A stretch of 64,000 nt of DNA from JACCTH01 sp050741915. Its GTDB lineage: Bacteria; Actinomycetota; Acidimicrobiia; Spongiisociales; ZC4RG35. A program made the translations under genes and the position numbers. Positions 17,576 to 26,406 of the stretch are shown piece after piece (position 1 is the stretch's first letter; each line of letters begins with the position of its first letter). The notes under the pieces were generated by a model, which saw only the letters and a list, made by a program, of their open reading frames with translations, was not told where the DNA came from and searched no databases. Location: positions 13,207 to 77,206 of the forward strand of contig JBOGEX010000106.1 in the NCBI GenBank assembly GCA_050741915.1, read 5' to 3'.

Positions 17576-18438
17576 AGTCACCGAGGCGGCTGCCGAGCTC
17601 GATTACCAGGAACTTCCAACTCGCAATGGCTCGATGGTCCGCTCCGCCACCTCGAAGACCGTCAACGAGCAGGACTATCTCGACCATTTTCTGGATACCG
17701 CCGCCGCCGGGGTGGTGGTGGTCAATGAGCTCTACTCGCAGATCGCTTTGGACTTCACGCCCTACGAGGTGCTGCGCGACAAGGGCCTCCCAGTGGTGCT
17801 GCTCAACGGGCTTGGACCCCAATGTCCGTTGCCTGCCGTCAGCGTCGACCTCAGCGCAGCTGGAGCGATCGCGGTTGCCCACCTCTGATCTCGGCCACAA
17901 ACGCATCGGCTGCCTGGTTGGCCCTCGTCGCTATTGGAGCGCGGAGCTGATGATCGAGGGATGGGAACAGGGGCTCAGCGAGAGAGGAATCGGGGCCGAG
18001 CCGGCAATGATCTCTGAGAGCATCTTCAGCATCGAGGGAGGAAGAGCAGGAGTGCGAAGTTGCTCGAAGCGGGAGCGAGGGCGATCGTCGCCGGTGGCGA
18101 CAATGATGGCTCTTGGGGCCATCGCTGGCATTCGCTCGTGGGGGAAGTCCGTTCCGATGGACGTGTCAGTGGTGGGCTTCGACGGAACGCCGATCACCGC
18201 TCACACCAACCCACCTTTGACGACCATCCGCCAGCCGCTCGGTCGCATGGCGGGGACGGTCTCCGAGCTGTTGATCGATCAGGTTCGCGGCCGCCTCGGC
18301 GGCGGCATCCATCTCTTCACGCCGGAGCTAGTGGTGGGCAAGACCAACCCCCCTTCGCTAAAGCCACGCCGCCAAGCTTCTCCACCTCCTCGGCGCGCCC
18401 AAATTTGGAGTTGCGCGCAGGCCAGGAGCGCGGATTAG
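17576..18438 (+). pseudogene. LacI family transcriptional regulator, truncated and frameshifted
   Basis: The ligand-binding (periplasmic-binding-like) part of a LacI-type repressor is encoded in pieces: EAAAELDYQE to SAAGAIAVAHL in one frame up to ~17886, then DLGHKRIGCLVGPR in another, a short KLLEAGARAIVAGGDN piece in the first frame near 18055-18100, then ALGAIAGIRSWG...DVSVVGFDGTPI...PPLTTIRQPL back in the second. The N-terminal HTH is missing altogether. It is divergent from the MalE-like gene it presumably once controlled. The last codons overlap the stop of the next convergent gene by 4 bp. Confidence 0.8.
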
Positions 18439-19001
18439 TTGGAGCTCTCGAGCCAGCCGCTGACCCGTTCGAGTAAGTACTCCGACACTGCCTTTGCTCG
18501 ATCGAGCTCTTCGCACAGTTGCTCACGCGCCATCAGCACATCGACCAAGGAAACTTGACACTTTCCAACCACCTGGAGGGTCCGCGCCGAGGGGTCGGTC
18601 ACCGAAGCGATGGATTCGTTGGAAGAGACAGTTATCGGCAGATCGACCCCGCCCAGACCGGCCAGGTCCGTCGAGACGACCAGAAGATCGGGTGGCGACA
18701 AGAGGCTGGGAAGCTGCCAGTTGAAGTAGAGGTCGAGTCGATAGAGGTCTTCGGGCTCTTCCCACTCGTCGTCCATCTCGTCGAGCCGGTCCTGAAGCGA
18801 TAGCACCACCCGCGGATCGACATCGAGGCTCAGGTGGAGATCGAGGGGACCGCCGCAGGCATCCTCGGGGTGAACGTCCACTTCCCAGGACTGCCGCAGT
18901 GAATAGGTCTCCATGAAGTGGCGCTCGTCGTGGACATGGAAACCATGCTCGATGGCGTGGTCTTTGAGGTCGGCGACGAAGCCAGCGATGTCGATAGCCA
19001 T
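18435..19001 (-). CDS. Hypothetical protein, 188 aa
   Basis: I do not recognise this protein. It is acidic and soluble-looking, with no signal peptide or TM helix. It begins AIDIAGFVADLKDHAIEHGF, has a central acidic segment (DEMDDEWEEPEDLYRLDLYFNW), a Pro/Leu-rich middle, and a C-terminal helical region rich in Glu/Leu (REQLCEELDRAKAVSEYLL). Start ATG 19001. It ends tail-to-tail with the LacI pseudogene (4-bp overlap) and sits 9 bp downstream of yihY on the same strand, so the two are probably co-transcribed. Confidence 0.65.
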   Translation of the reverse strand: MAIDIAGFVADLKDHAIEHGFHVHDERHFMETYSLRQSWEVDVHPEDACGGPLDLHLSLDVDPRVVLSLQDRLDEMDDEWEEPEDLYRLDLYFNWQLPSLLSPPDLLVVSTDLAGLGGVDLPITVSSNESIASVTDPSARTLQVVGKCQVSLVDVLMAREQLCEELDRAKAVSEYLLERVSGWLESSN

Positions 19002-19012
19002 TGCCGGGCAGC

Positions 19013-19825
19013 CTAGAGATTGACGGGGACAGAAGCGCGGGCCGACAGCGGATGCGCGTCAGCCAGCTTCCGGGTCAGCACAGCTCCCAGCAAATACACG
19101 GCCGACATGAAGTAGACGACCAGCAAGATCGCTATCACCGATCCAGCAATGCCGGTCGCGCTCCCACTCCCCCTCCCAACGAACAGCCCTACCAGCGCCC
19201 CGGCAATGACCATTGCCACCTCGGTGACCGCCGCCCCTGCAGCCGCCACCCGCCACGGCGGGCGATAGGGAGTGAAGAACCGAAAGCTGAGGACGATGGC
19301 CACAAAGAAGATGAGGACGGTTGTGATGAAGGCGACCGTCCCCGTCGCCCATTCCGCCGGTAGCCAGGCGGCGAGAGTGGCCGAGCCCACTACCAGGGCG
19401 AGACCGATCGCACACGCCAGGACAGCGGCCAAGGTCAGCAATCGTTGTCGGATCGCCTTGCCGATGCCTTGGAGCTTCTTTGGTTCAACATCGTTGATCG
19501 TATTGAGCGCACCTTGCACCTCGGTGAAGAGCCCGCTCCCAGCCCAGATCAGCAACCCAAACCCGATCACCCCGGCAGTAGTCGCTTCCGAGGCCTCAGC
19601 CAAGAGCCGCTCGAGATCGGTGGCCAGCTCGTTACCGAGGAGCTGCTCGAGCTGGCTGGTCAGTTGGCCCTGCGCGGCGGATTCGCCGAAAATCGCGCCG
19701 GCGACCGAGATGGCCACCAGCATCAGCGGGGCCAAAGCAAAAACGGCCCGGTATCCGATGGCTGCTGCCATCGTCGTACCTCGCTCCTCCGAAAAGCGTT
19801 GCCACGTCGACTTGAGGATCTCCAA
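19013..19825 (-). CDS. YihY/BrkB family membrane protein
   Basis: This integral membrane protein of about 270 aa has roughly six TM helices. The N-terminal GTTMAAAIGYRAVFALAPLMLV block is the hallmark of the YihY/UPF0761 family, followed by GLFTEVQGALNTINDVEP and a C-terminal MSAVYLLGAVLTRKLAD. Function in the family is unsettled; the old RNase BN name is not supported. The frame starts at a TTG just after a strong AAGGAGG (spacing only 3 nt). The start is back-to-back with ligC, with 42 bp between. Confidence 0.85.
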   Translation of the reverse strand: MEILKSTWQRFSEERGTTMAAAIGYRAVFALAPLMLVAISVAGAIFGESAAQGQLTSQLEQLLGNELATDLERLLAEASEATTAGVIGFGLLIWAGSGLFTEVQGALNTINDVEPKKLQGIGKAIRQRLLTLAAVLACAIGLALVVGSATLAAWLPAEWATGTVAFITTVLIFFVAIVLSFRFFTPYRPPWRVAAAGAAVTEVAMVIAGALVGLFVGRGSGSATGIAGSVIAILLVVYFMSAVYLLGAVLTRKLADAHPLSARASVPVNL

Positions 19826-19867
19826 TGTCCTCCTTTTCTATACCTTCTATACCGTTACCGTCTCCGT

Positions 19868-20890
19868 ATGGCGTGGCCCTTCAAACCCCCGATTGAAACG
19901 ATGGAAGCAAAGGTTATGGAGGCATGGCCGGAAGGGGCGTTCGCCTTCGAACCGAAGTGGGATGGCTTCCGAGCCGTTTCCTGGAACGGCGACGAGATAC
20001 GGCTCGACTCGCGGAGTCAGAAGACGTTGCTGCGGTACTTCCCTGAATTGCGAGAACCGATCAGCCGACTGCCGGCGGGAACCGTGGTCGACGGAGAGGT
20101 CGTGGTCGTCACTGACGACGTAACCGACTTCGATGCCTTACAGCAGAGGATTCATCCGGCTGAGTCGCGCATCAAGCGCCTGGCGGCCGAGACCCCATCC
20201 GAACTGGTTGCCTTCGATCTGCTGGCCCTCGCCGGGGAGGACTTGCGGCTACGACCCTTTGCCGAGCGGAGGGAGCTGCTGACCGCCCTGATCCCCAGCC
20301 TCGAGCATCCCTGGAACCTAACTCCGTCCACGGTCGACCCCGATGTTGGGAAGCGATGGTTCGACGAGTTCGAACCGGCCGGATGCGACGGAATTATCGC
20401 CAAACAACTCGGCTCGGGATATGTCCACGGAAAGCGCGCCATGATCAAGATCAAACATCGACGCACGGCCGATTGCGTTGTCGGCGGTTATCGCGAGCAC
20501 AAGGATGGCGGGAAGATCGGCTCGCTCCTCCTCGGTCTCTACAACGACGAGGGCGTGCTCCACTTCATTGGTCACTGCTCGGGCTTTCCCAATGGCCAGC
20601 GGGAGGCGATCTTCCGTCGATTCCAGGAGCTGAGAACGGACGGCTCGTTCGGAGAAGCGGCCCGAGTGCCGGGAGGGATCAGCCGGTGGACCGGCGACAA
20701 GGATCTGTCCTGGACGCCCATCGAGGGCGGAGTCGTGGCCGAGATCAGCTATGACCAGCTCGAAGAAGGCCGCTTTCGGCACGCCACCCGCTTCCACCGG
20801 TGGCGGCCGGAGAAAGACCCCCGCAGCTGCAAGATGGACCAGCTCGAACGCCCGAGTGGCCTGGGCTTTTCCGAGGTGGTCGTCGGCTAG
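19868..20890 (+). CDS. ligC: ATP-dependent DNA ligase, LigC type
   Basis: This compact ligase of about 340 aa has an adenylation domain plus OB-fold without an N-terminal DNA-binding domain, like mycobacterial LigC. Motif I is EPKWDGFR (Lys ~29), motif III VVDGEVVV, motif IV GCDGIIAKQ, and motif V AMIKIKHRRTADCVVGG. The ATG at 19868 lies 13 bp or less from a TATACC -10-like element, so the leader is very short. In mycobacteria LigC works with Prim-PolC in excision/gap repair; here a Prim-Pol gene follows at 21598, with an oppositely oriented M50 protease between. Its stop overlaps that gene's stop by 4 bp (CTAG). Confidence 0.92.
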   Translation: MAWPFKPPIETMEAKVMEAWPEGAFAFEPKWDGFRAVSWNGDEIRLDSRSQKTLLRYFPELREPISRLPAGTVVDGEVVVVTDDVTDFDALQQRIHPAESRIKRLAAETPSELVAFDLLALAGEDLRLRPFAERRELLTALIPSLEHPWNLTPSTVDPDVGKRWFDEFEPAGCDGIIAKQLGSGYVHGKRAMIKIKHRRTADCVVGGYREHKDGGKIGSLLLGLYNDEGVLHFIGHCSGFPNGQREAIFRRFQELRTDGSFGEAARVPGGISRWTGDKDLSWTPIEGGVVAEISYDQLEEGRFRHATRFHRWRPEKDPRSCKMDQLERPSGLGFSEVVVG

Positions 20891-21570
20891 GAGGGACGGC
20901 TTATCGTCTGCAAAGCGAAGAGCACGAGGATGATCGCTCCGAAACGAAGTCCGGCCTGAAAGAGAAAGTAGGCCGCTACCAACGCCACCAACAGGCCGAT
21001 GACGGCCGCCACCCGCCGGCCCCGGCCCGGAAGCCAGCGCTCCAAGAGCTCGGCCATGATGTGCCAGCCATCGAGCCCGCCAATCGGGAGCCAGTTGATC
21101 AAACCCCAGGCGATGGTGACCCAGATGAAGGCGCCCAGGAAGAAGATCAACCAAAGATCGGCCCGGGCGGCGTCGCCGAGGAAGACTCGGAACGGGGTCT
21201 CGATGATGCTGGCCGCGGCAGAGCCAAAGGCGCCCAAACGGACCAGGCCAAACAGCACACCCGCCACCAGGAATCCGAGTCCTGCGCCGGCGGCAGCAAT
21301 AGCGATGCGCCGGCTCCATGAGATCTGCCGGTTGGGATCGGACCAGCTCGTCGCTCCCCCGAGCCCGTGCAGGGTGATCTGATTGACCATGCCCCCGAAC
21401 CCGCGCACCGATAAGGCGTGGCCGAGCTCGTGAGTCAGGACCGAAGCGAAGGCCGCCGCCACCCAGGCGGTGATGCCTTGCCACCCGAGATTCGTTCCAA
21501 CGAGGAAGAGGCCGAGGATTAGGAACGTTGGGCTGATGACGACCGGAAACCTGAAAAGCTGAAATCTCAC
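20887..21570 (-). CDS. Site-2 protease-like M50 family metallopeptidase
   Basis: This membrane metalloprotease of about 227 aa has HELGH in VLTHELGHALSV (zinc ligands and catalytic Glu) within a TM helix, and NWLPIGGLDGWH, the NxxPxxxLDG motif bearing the third ligand. About six hydrophobic segments are seen. The frame is open upstream to 21744, but the GTG at 21570 gives a start next to the first hydrophobic helix and avoids overlap with the divergent Prim-Pol gene (ATG 21598). No PDZ or CBS domain is present, so it belongs to the minimal M50B-like group. The substrate is unknown. Confidence 0.85.
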   Translation of the reverse strand: MRFQLFRFPVVISPTFLILGLFLVGTNLGWQGITAWVAAAFASVLTHELGHALSVRGFGGMVNQITLHGLGGATSWSDPNRQISWSRRIAIAAAGAGLGFLVAGVLFGLVRLGAFGSAAASIIETPFRVFLGDAARADLWLIFFLGAFIWVTIAWGLINWLPIGGLDGWHIMAELLERWLPGRGRRVAAVIGLLVALVAAYFLFQAGLRFGAIILVLFALQTISRPS

Positions 21571-21597
21571 CGGCCCGCCCCACCGATCGACTCTGTC

Positions 21598-22998
21598 ATG
21601 AAGCTGCAGGGTACGGTTGCAACCGTGCCAAACGAGACAACGGTCGGAGTCGGCGACGAGCAGCTCCGAATCTCGAGCCCCGACAAGTTGCTCTTCCCCC
21701 GGCAGGGTTGGACCAAGCTCGACGTCGTCAATCACTTCGTCCAAGTAGCCGAAGGAGCTTTGCGAGCGGTCTTCGGTCGTCCCACGATGTTGAAGCGGTA
21801 TATGGAGTCAGTAGACGTCGACCCGATCTACCACAAACGCGCCGAGCCCAACTCCCCCTTCGAAACCGTCGAAGTGAAATTCCCATCGCAACGGCCCGGG
21901 CTGATGAATGTGCCTCGCACGGAAATTGATGTCATCCGGTTGATCCAGCGGGGATGTCTCGACCTCCATCCCTGGCCAGTGCGAGCGGAGAAAACCGACC
22001 AACCAGACGAGCTGCGCTTCGATCTCGATCCGACTCCGGGCTTCACCTTCGCCCACGTTCGAGAAGCAGCAGTCGGCCTACACCAGGTGCTGACCGAAGC
22101 CGGAGTGGTCGGTTGGCCCAAGACTTCGGGAAGTCGAGGAATTCACGTCTATGTGCGCATCGAGCCCGAGTGGGATTTCTTCCAAACCAGGCGCTCGGTG
22201 CTGGCAGCTGCTCGGGAGTTGGAGCGGAGAATGCCGGGGCTCGTCACCACCAGTTGGTGGAAGGAGGAGCGCACCGGTGTCTTCATCGACTACAACCAGA
22301 ATGCCCGTGACAAGACCGTTTCAGCTGCCTACGGAGTTCGCCCCACAGGGTTCGTCTCGACTCCGTTTCGCTGGGATGAGATCGATGAGATCACCATCGA
22401 ACGTTTTCCTCTGGACGGGTTTGCCGAGCGCTACGAAGAGGTGGGAGACCTCACCAAAGGGATCGACGAATCCGCCGGACGGATCGAGACGCTGATCGAA
22501 TGGGTGAGGAGGGACCAGGAGGAGTACGGGCAAGGTGATGCCCCCTGGCCCCCTCAGTACCCCAAGGTGGCCGGGGAGCCAACCCGGGTGCAGCCGTCAA
22601 AGAAGCGTCATGATGTCGATACCACCAGCTCTTCGGGGCTCGGCTCCCACTACACGATCGAGCTGTTTCTCGCTGAAAAGGGTGGGAAGCAGTTTTGGGA
22701 TGGGCTGGTCGAACTGGCCAAACGTTGCGGGCCCTTCGAGTTCGCCGCCGGCAAGACTCGGAGCGCCTTCCTGCTCCGCGCTCGATTCCTCACCGTCTAC
22801 ACACTGAGCGATCGCGGGGTGAGTTTCATGCTGTCGATGGACCACGCCCATCAGCACCCGCGGTTTCGCAAGGTTTTCCAGATCGGGGCGCACGAATGGG
22901 CCCACGACGTCAGGGTGAACAAGGGAGACGAGCTAGATGACGAACTGGGCGAGTTGATATGCCGCGCCTACCAGTGGGGATTGGTCGGCGAGAAGTAG
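21598..22998 (+). CDS. LigD-type primase-polymerase (Prim-PolC-like) with C-terminal DUF5655-like domain
   Basis: This protein is about 466 aa. Residues ~20-310 form an archaeo-eukaryotic primase-type polymerase domain as in LigD/Prim-PolC: SSPDKLLFPRQGWTKLDVVNHF, ELRFDLDPTPG (D142, D144) and VFIDYNQNARDKT (D231) supply the three catalytic acids, and SGSRGIHVYV is the SxxxHxxx region. Residues ~350-466 match the DUF5655 type (FWDGLVELAKRCGPFEFAAGKTRSAF, then HPRFRKVFQIG and DELDDELGELICRAY). This C-terminal fusion is unusual to me. LigC lies 0.7 kb away on the same strand. No Ku or LigD ligase domain is in the window, so a gap-filling/excision role with LigC is more likely than NHEJ. Confidence 0.85.
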   Translation: MKLQGTVATVPNETTVGVGDEQLRISSPDKLLFPRQGWTKLDVVNHFVQVAEGALRAVFGRPTMLKRYMESVDVDPIYHKRAEPNSPFETVEVKFPSQRPGLMNVPRTEIDVIRLIQRGCLDLHPWPVRAEKTDQPDELRFDLDPTPGFTFAHVREAAVGLHQVLTEAGVVGWPKTSGSRGIHVYVRIEPEWDFFQTRRSVLAAARELERRMPGLVTTSWWKEERTGVFIDYNQNARDKTVSAAYGVRPTGFVSTPFRWDEIDEITIERFPLDGFAERYEEVGDLTKGIDESAGRIETLIEWVRRDQEEYGQGDAPWPPQYPKVAGEPTRVQPSKKRHDVDTTSSSGLGSHYTIELFLAEKGGKQFWDGLVELAKRCGPFEFAAGKTRSAFLLRARFLTVYTLSDRGVSFMLSMDHAHQHPRFRKVFQIGAHEWAHDVRVNKGDELDDELGELICRAYQWGLVGEK

Positions 22999-23015
22999 CG
23001 ATCACTTCGTTCTCT

Positions 23016-23060
23016 GGGCTGTGGAGGCTGTTGGACAGCGTCTACAACCCTGGGTTCGCT
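23016..23060 (+). repeat. Dispersed 3'-end repeat, copy A
   Basis: A stretch of about 44 bp, 18 bp past the Prim-Pol stop, aligns with 63797-63840 at most positions (shared GCTGTGGA and GCTGTTGGACA blocks). Its end (AACCCTGGGTT) is a short palindrome also present at the window start. It lies between convergent genes. Confidence 0.6.
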
Positions 23061-23062
23061 TA

Positions 23063-24592
23063 TTAGACCTCGGAGGCGCCGACGTGGGCGGTCTCCCGCA
23101 ACGGGAGTTCGGGCGTCAGCAGCGAGAGGACGAGCGCCAGGACCGTAAACGGCAGGGCCACCAAAAAAACTGTGCCGATCGAGGAGGCAAACACCTCGAT
23201 TACCTGTGAGCGCACGGAGTCGGGCAGGGCGGCGATCGCAGCCGGGCTGGAAGTGAGCGGACCACCGCCTACCCCGGAGCCCAGACCGGCTAGTCGGGTG
23301 GCGAGCTGGCCAGTGAAGACGGCCCCGAGAAGAGCGGTGCCGAACGCACCCCCGAGCGACCGGAAAAAGTTGTTCGACGAGGTCGCCACTCCCATGTCGC
23401 TGTGATCGACCGAGTTCTGAACGGCGAGCACCAGAACCGGCATGATCATGCCAACTCCGACACCGAGCACGAACATGTAGACCGAGGCCGTGGCGAGGAC
23501 CGTCCCTACTCCCATCGTCGACAGCAGGAAAAAGGCCAGTGTGGCCAGCGCCGACCCGACCACCGGAAAGATCTTGTAGCGGCCGGTGCGGGTGATGAGC
23601 CGGCCTCCGATGACAGAGCTCCCGATGATCCCTCCCATCATCGGAACCAGCAGCAACCCCGAGTTGGTGGCGCTGGCACCGACAACAACTTGCAAGAACA
23701 GCGGAAGGAAGACGATCCCTCCAAACATCGCCAGGCCGATGATGAAGCCAGAGGCCGAGGTCAACGCGAAGGTCCGGTTCCTAAAGAGACGAGGAGGCAG
23801 GATCGGTTCGACTGCCCGACGCTCCCACCAGAGAAATGCGAGGCCAACTACCGCCCCCGTCACCAGGAGCCCGATGATCTGCGGCGAGTTCCACTCGTAC
23901 TCGTTACCACCCCAGACCATCGCCAGGAGGAGTGCGGACACGCTCACTACCAGGGTGGCAGCGCCGGCGAAGTCGATCGGTCGCGCTCGTCGGACAAATG
24001 GGAGGTTGAGCGCGGACCCGGTAACGAAGAGGGCTACCAAACCAATCGGGACATTGATATAGAAGACCCACCGCCAATCAACGTTGTCGACAAACCAGCC
24101 TCCGGCGAGCGGACCGGCCACACTGGCAAGGGCAAAAACCGCCCCAAAGTACCCCTGGTACCGACCGCGTTCGCGGGGCGAGAGGATGTCACCGATGATG
24201 GTCATCGCCATGACAAAAAGCCCTCCGGCCCCCAGTCCTTGCAGGCCCCGCCACGCGACCAGCTGTCCCATGTTTTGTGAAAGCCCGCAGAGAATCGAGC
24301 CAGCCAGGAAGAGAATGATCGCGGCCTGAAAGACCGCTTTTCGCCCGTAGAGATCAGAGATCTTTCCGTAGAGCGGTGCGGTAACGGTGGAGGCAAGAAG
24401 GTAAGCCGTTACCACCCACGAGAGCTGTTCGAGCCCACCCAGCTCGCCAACCATGGTCGGCAGAGCGGTGGCAACGATGGTCTGATCCAGGGCGGCAAGG
24501 AACAAGCCGATCATCAATCCCCAGATCACGGCCATTATCTGGCCATGGGTCATCGCCACCCGGGGCGTGGCAGGTGAAATGGTGTCGGTCAT
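23063..24592 (-). CDS. MFS transporter, DHA2 (EmrB/QacA) family
   Basis: This drug:H+ antiporter-type exporter of about 509 aa should have 14 TM helices. Family marks are LDQTIVATALPTMVGELGG in TM1 (motif D1), YGKISDLYGRKAVF (motif A), RGLQGLGAGGLFVM (motif B) and GYFGAVFALASVAGPLAGGW (motif C). ATG 24592 was chosen over upstream codons because GGAGAGGA lies about 8 nt ahead. Substrates of such pumps range from antibiotics to dyes, and none can be read here. It is divergent from the aminotransferase at 24727, and the 134 bp between hold both promoters. Confidence 0.9.
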   Translation of the reverse strand: MTDTISPATPRVAMTHGQIMAVIWGLMIGLFLAALDQTIVATALPTMVGELGGLEQLSWVVTAYLLASTVTAPLYGKISDLYGRKAVFQAAIILFLAGSILCGLSQNMGQLVAWRGLQGLGAGGLFVMAMTIIGDILSPRERGRYQGYFGAVFALASVAGPLAGGWFVDNVDWRWVFYINVPIGLVALFVTGSALNLPFVRRARPIDFAGAATLVVSVSALLLAMVWGGNEYEWNSPQIIGLLVTGAVVGLAFLWWERRAVEPILPPRLFRNRTFALTSASGFIIGLAMFGGIVFLPLFLQVVVGASATNSGLLLVPMMGGIIGSSVIGGRLITRTGRYKIFPVVGSALATLAFFLLSTMGVGTVLATASVYMFVLGVGVGMIMPVLVLAVQNSVDHSDMGVATSSNNFFRSLGGAFGTALLGAVFTGQLATRLAGLGSGVGGGPLTSSPAAIAALPDSVRSQVIEVFASSIGTVFLVALPFTVLALVLSLLTPELPLRETAHVGASEV

Positions 24593-24726
24593 CGCAGAGT
24601 CCTCTCCCCCGTCGGGCAACGCATCAAAGCCAGCGGCTATTCCTTTGTCTAGTCAGTGAAAGTCGATCTCTGTACTTGCCCGGTATCGACGGGTGCAACC
24701 CGCGGTTCGCCGGTAGCCTCAGGCTG

Positions 24727-26406
24727 ATGGAAACCGATCGGCTGATCGAGACGATTCGACGGTCCGTCATCGGCGCCGACACTGCTGTCTTTACCCCATA
24801 TGGCCTGCGCCGGGTCACCTATGCCGATTACACGGCTTCGGCCCGATCCCTCTCATTTATCGAGGACTTCATCCGGGAGACAGTCCTCCCCCTTTATGCC
24901 AACACTCACACCGAAACCTCGGGGACGGGCCTCCAGACCACGCGATTCCGCGAGGACGCTCGCAGGCTGATTCGCCAGGCGGTGGGTGGCGACGAGAACC
25001 ATGCCGTGATCTTCGCCGGCTCGGGCTCGACGGGCGCCATCGACCGCCTCATCACGATTCTCGGTTTGCGAGTGCCAGCGGCATTGGACGATCAATTCGA
25101 CCTCAGCAGTCATATTCCGCCCAATAAACGACCCGTTGTGTTTGTCGGACCATACGAGCACCATTCCAACGAGCTTGGCTGGCGGGAATCGATCGCCGAC
25201 GTGGTGGAGATCACAGAGGACTCGGACGGTCATGTTGATCTCGATGATCTCGAACGGCGCCTGGTCGAGTTCTCCGATCGGCCACTTCGGATCGGATCAT
25301 TCTCGGCGGCCTCGAATGTCACCGGGATCATCACGGACACTTCCGCCGTCTCGACCTTGCTCCATCAACAGGGGGCACTTTCGTTCTGGGACTTCGCCGC
25401 GGCAGCTCCGTATGTCGGCATCGCCATGCGTCAAAAAGAGAAAGGCAATCTCGACTACAAGGACGCGATCTTCATCTCGCCCCACAAGTTCATCGGTGGT
25501 CCAGGAACACCGGGGGTGCTGGTGGTGAGAAAGGACCTGCTGGCCAACCGCGTCCCCTCGGTTCCGGGCGGGGGCACGGTGACCTATGTCAATACACTCG
25601 TGCATCGATATCTCACCGACCCCGAGCATCGGGAAGAAGGCGGCACCCCCGCCATCGTCGAATCGATCCGGGCCGGTCTGGTCTTCCAGCTCAAAGAAGC
25701 TGTGGGGACGGAGGAGATTCGCCGGCGCGAAGAGGACTTCATCCGGCGGGCCATCGACTCGTGGTCCCAGAACGACACCATCCAGATCCTGGGCAATCCG
25801 AAGGCTGATCGGCTCTCGATCGTTTCGTTCGTCATCCGCTTTGGTGACCGCTACCTGCATCACAACTACATCGTTGCCTTACTCAACGATCTCTTTGGTA
25901 TTCAGGCGCGAGGGGGGTGTTCATGCGCTGGACCGTACGGCCATCGCCTATTGGGCATCAACCTCGAGACCAGCCGCCGGCTCGAACGCCAAATCGGCCG
26001 CGGCTGCGAGGTGATCAAGCCGGGATGGGTAAGGGTCAACTTCAATTACTTCATCAGTGAAGAAGAGTTTCGGTTCATTGTCGAAGGGGTCCACTTGATC
26101 GCCGAGCATGGCTGGCGGCTGTTGCCCCACTACCGATTTGAGGCAGACACCGCCCTGTGGCGGCATCGCCTGGGGTTGCCGCATCCGCCGCTCTCCCTGT
26201 TCGAAATCGACTACGGCAATGGCCGGCTCGAGTACCGGACCAGTGGCCGGGAAGCGGTGGGTCCGGAGGAGTATCCGCGATACGTGGCAGACGCTCACAA
26301 TCTCTTTGCAACGGCAGCCACCGACTCCGACGTCATAGATGACATCCTCGACTCAGAGGCCGAATCCCTGCGATGGTTTCCCCTACCGCATGAGGTCGGT
26401 GTTTGA
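24727..26406 (+). CDS. Class V aminotransferase-fold PLP enzyme
   Basis: This protein of about 559 aa has a class V (SufS/NifS-like) PLP domain: YADYTASARSLSFIEDFI at the start, the substrate-side THTETSGTG, WDFAAAAPY with the PLP-ring Asp, and ISPHKFIGGPGTPG with the Schiff-base Lys. GGCSCAGPYGH contains Cys residues near the position of the SufS catalytic loop, so a cysteine desulfurase-like or related activity is possible. An extra C-terminal ~90 residues carry no recognised domain. ATG 24727 has only a weak CAGG ahead. Its stop overlaps the TTG of a MOSC-domain gene (TTGA). MOSC proteins accept sulfur from such desulfurases, which supports a sulfur-transfer pair. Confidence 0.8.
   Translation: METDRLIETIRRSVIGADTAVFTPYGLRRVTYADYTASARSLSFIEDFIRETVLPLYANTHTETSGTGLQTTRFREDARRLIRQAVGGDENHAVIFAGSGSTGAIDRLITILGLRVPAALDDQFDLSSHIPPNKRPVVFVGPYEHHSNELGWRESIADVVEITEDSDGHVDLDDLERRLVEFSDRPLRIGSFSAASNVTGIITDTSAVSTLLHQQGALSFWDFAAAAPYVGIAMRQKEKGNLDYKDAIFISPHKFIGGPGTPGVLVVRKDLLANRVPSVPGGGTVTYVNTLVHRYLTDPEHREEGGTPAIVESIRAGLVFQLKEAVGTEEIRRREEDFIRRAIDSWSQNDTIQILGNPKADRLSIVSFVIRFGDRYLHHNYIVALLNDLFGIQARGGCSCAGPYGHRLLGINLETSRRLERQIGRGCEVIKPGWVRVNFNYFISEEEFRFIVEGVHLIAEHGWRLLPHYRFEADTALWRHRLGLPHPPLSLFEIDYGNGRLEYRTSGREAVGPEEYPRYVADAHNLFATAATDSDVIDDILDSEAESLRWFPLPHEVGV

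Noticed and set aside
21571..21744. N-terminal extension of the M50 protease
   Set aside because: It overlaps the divergent Prim-Pol coding start and has no similarity to M50 proteins.
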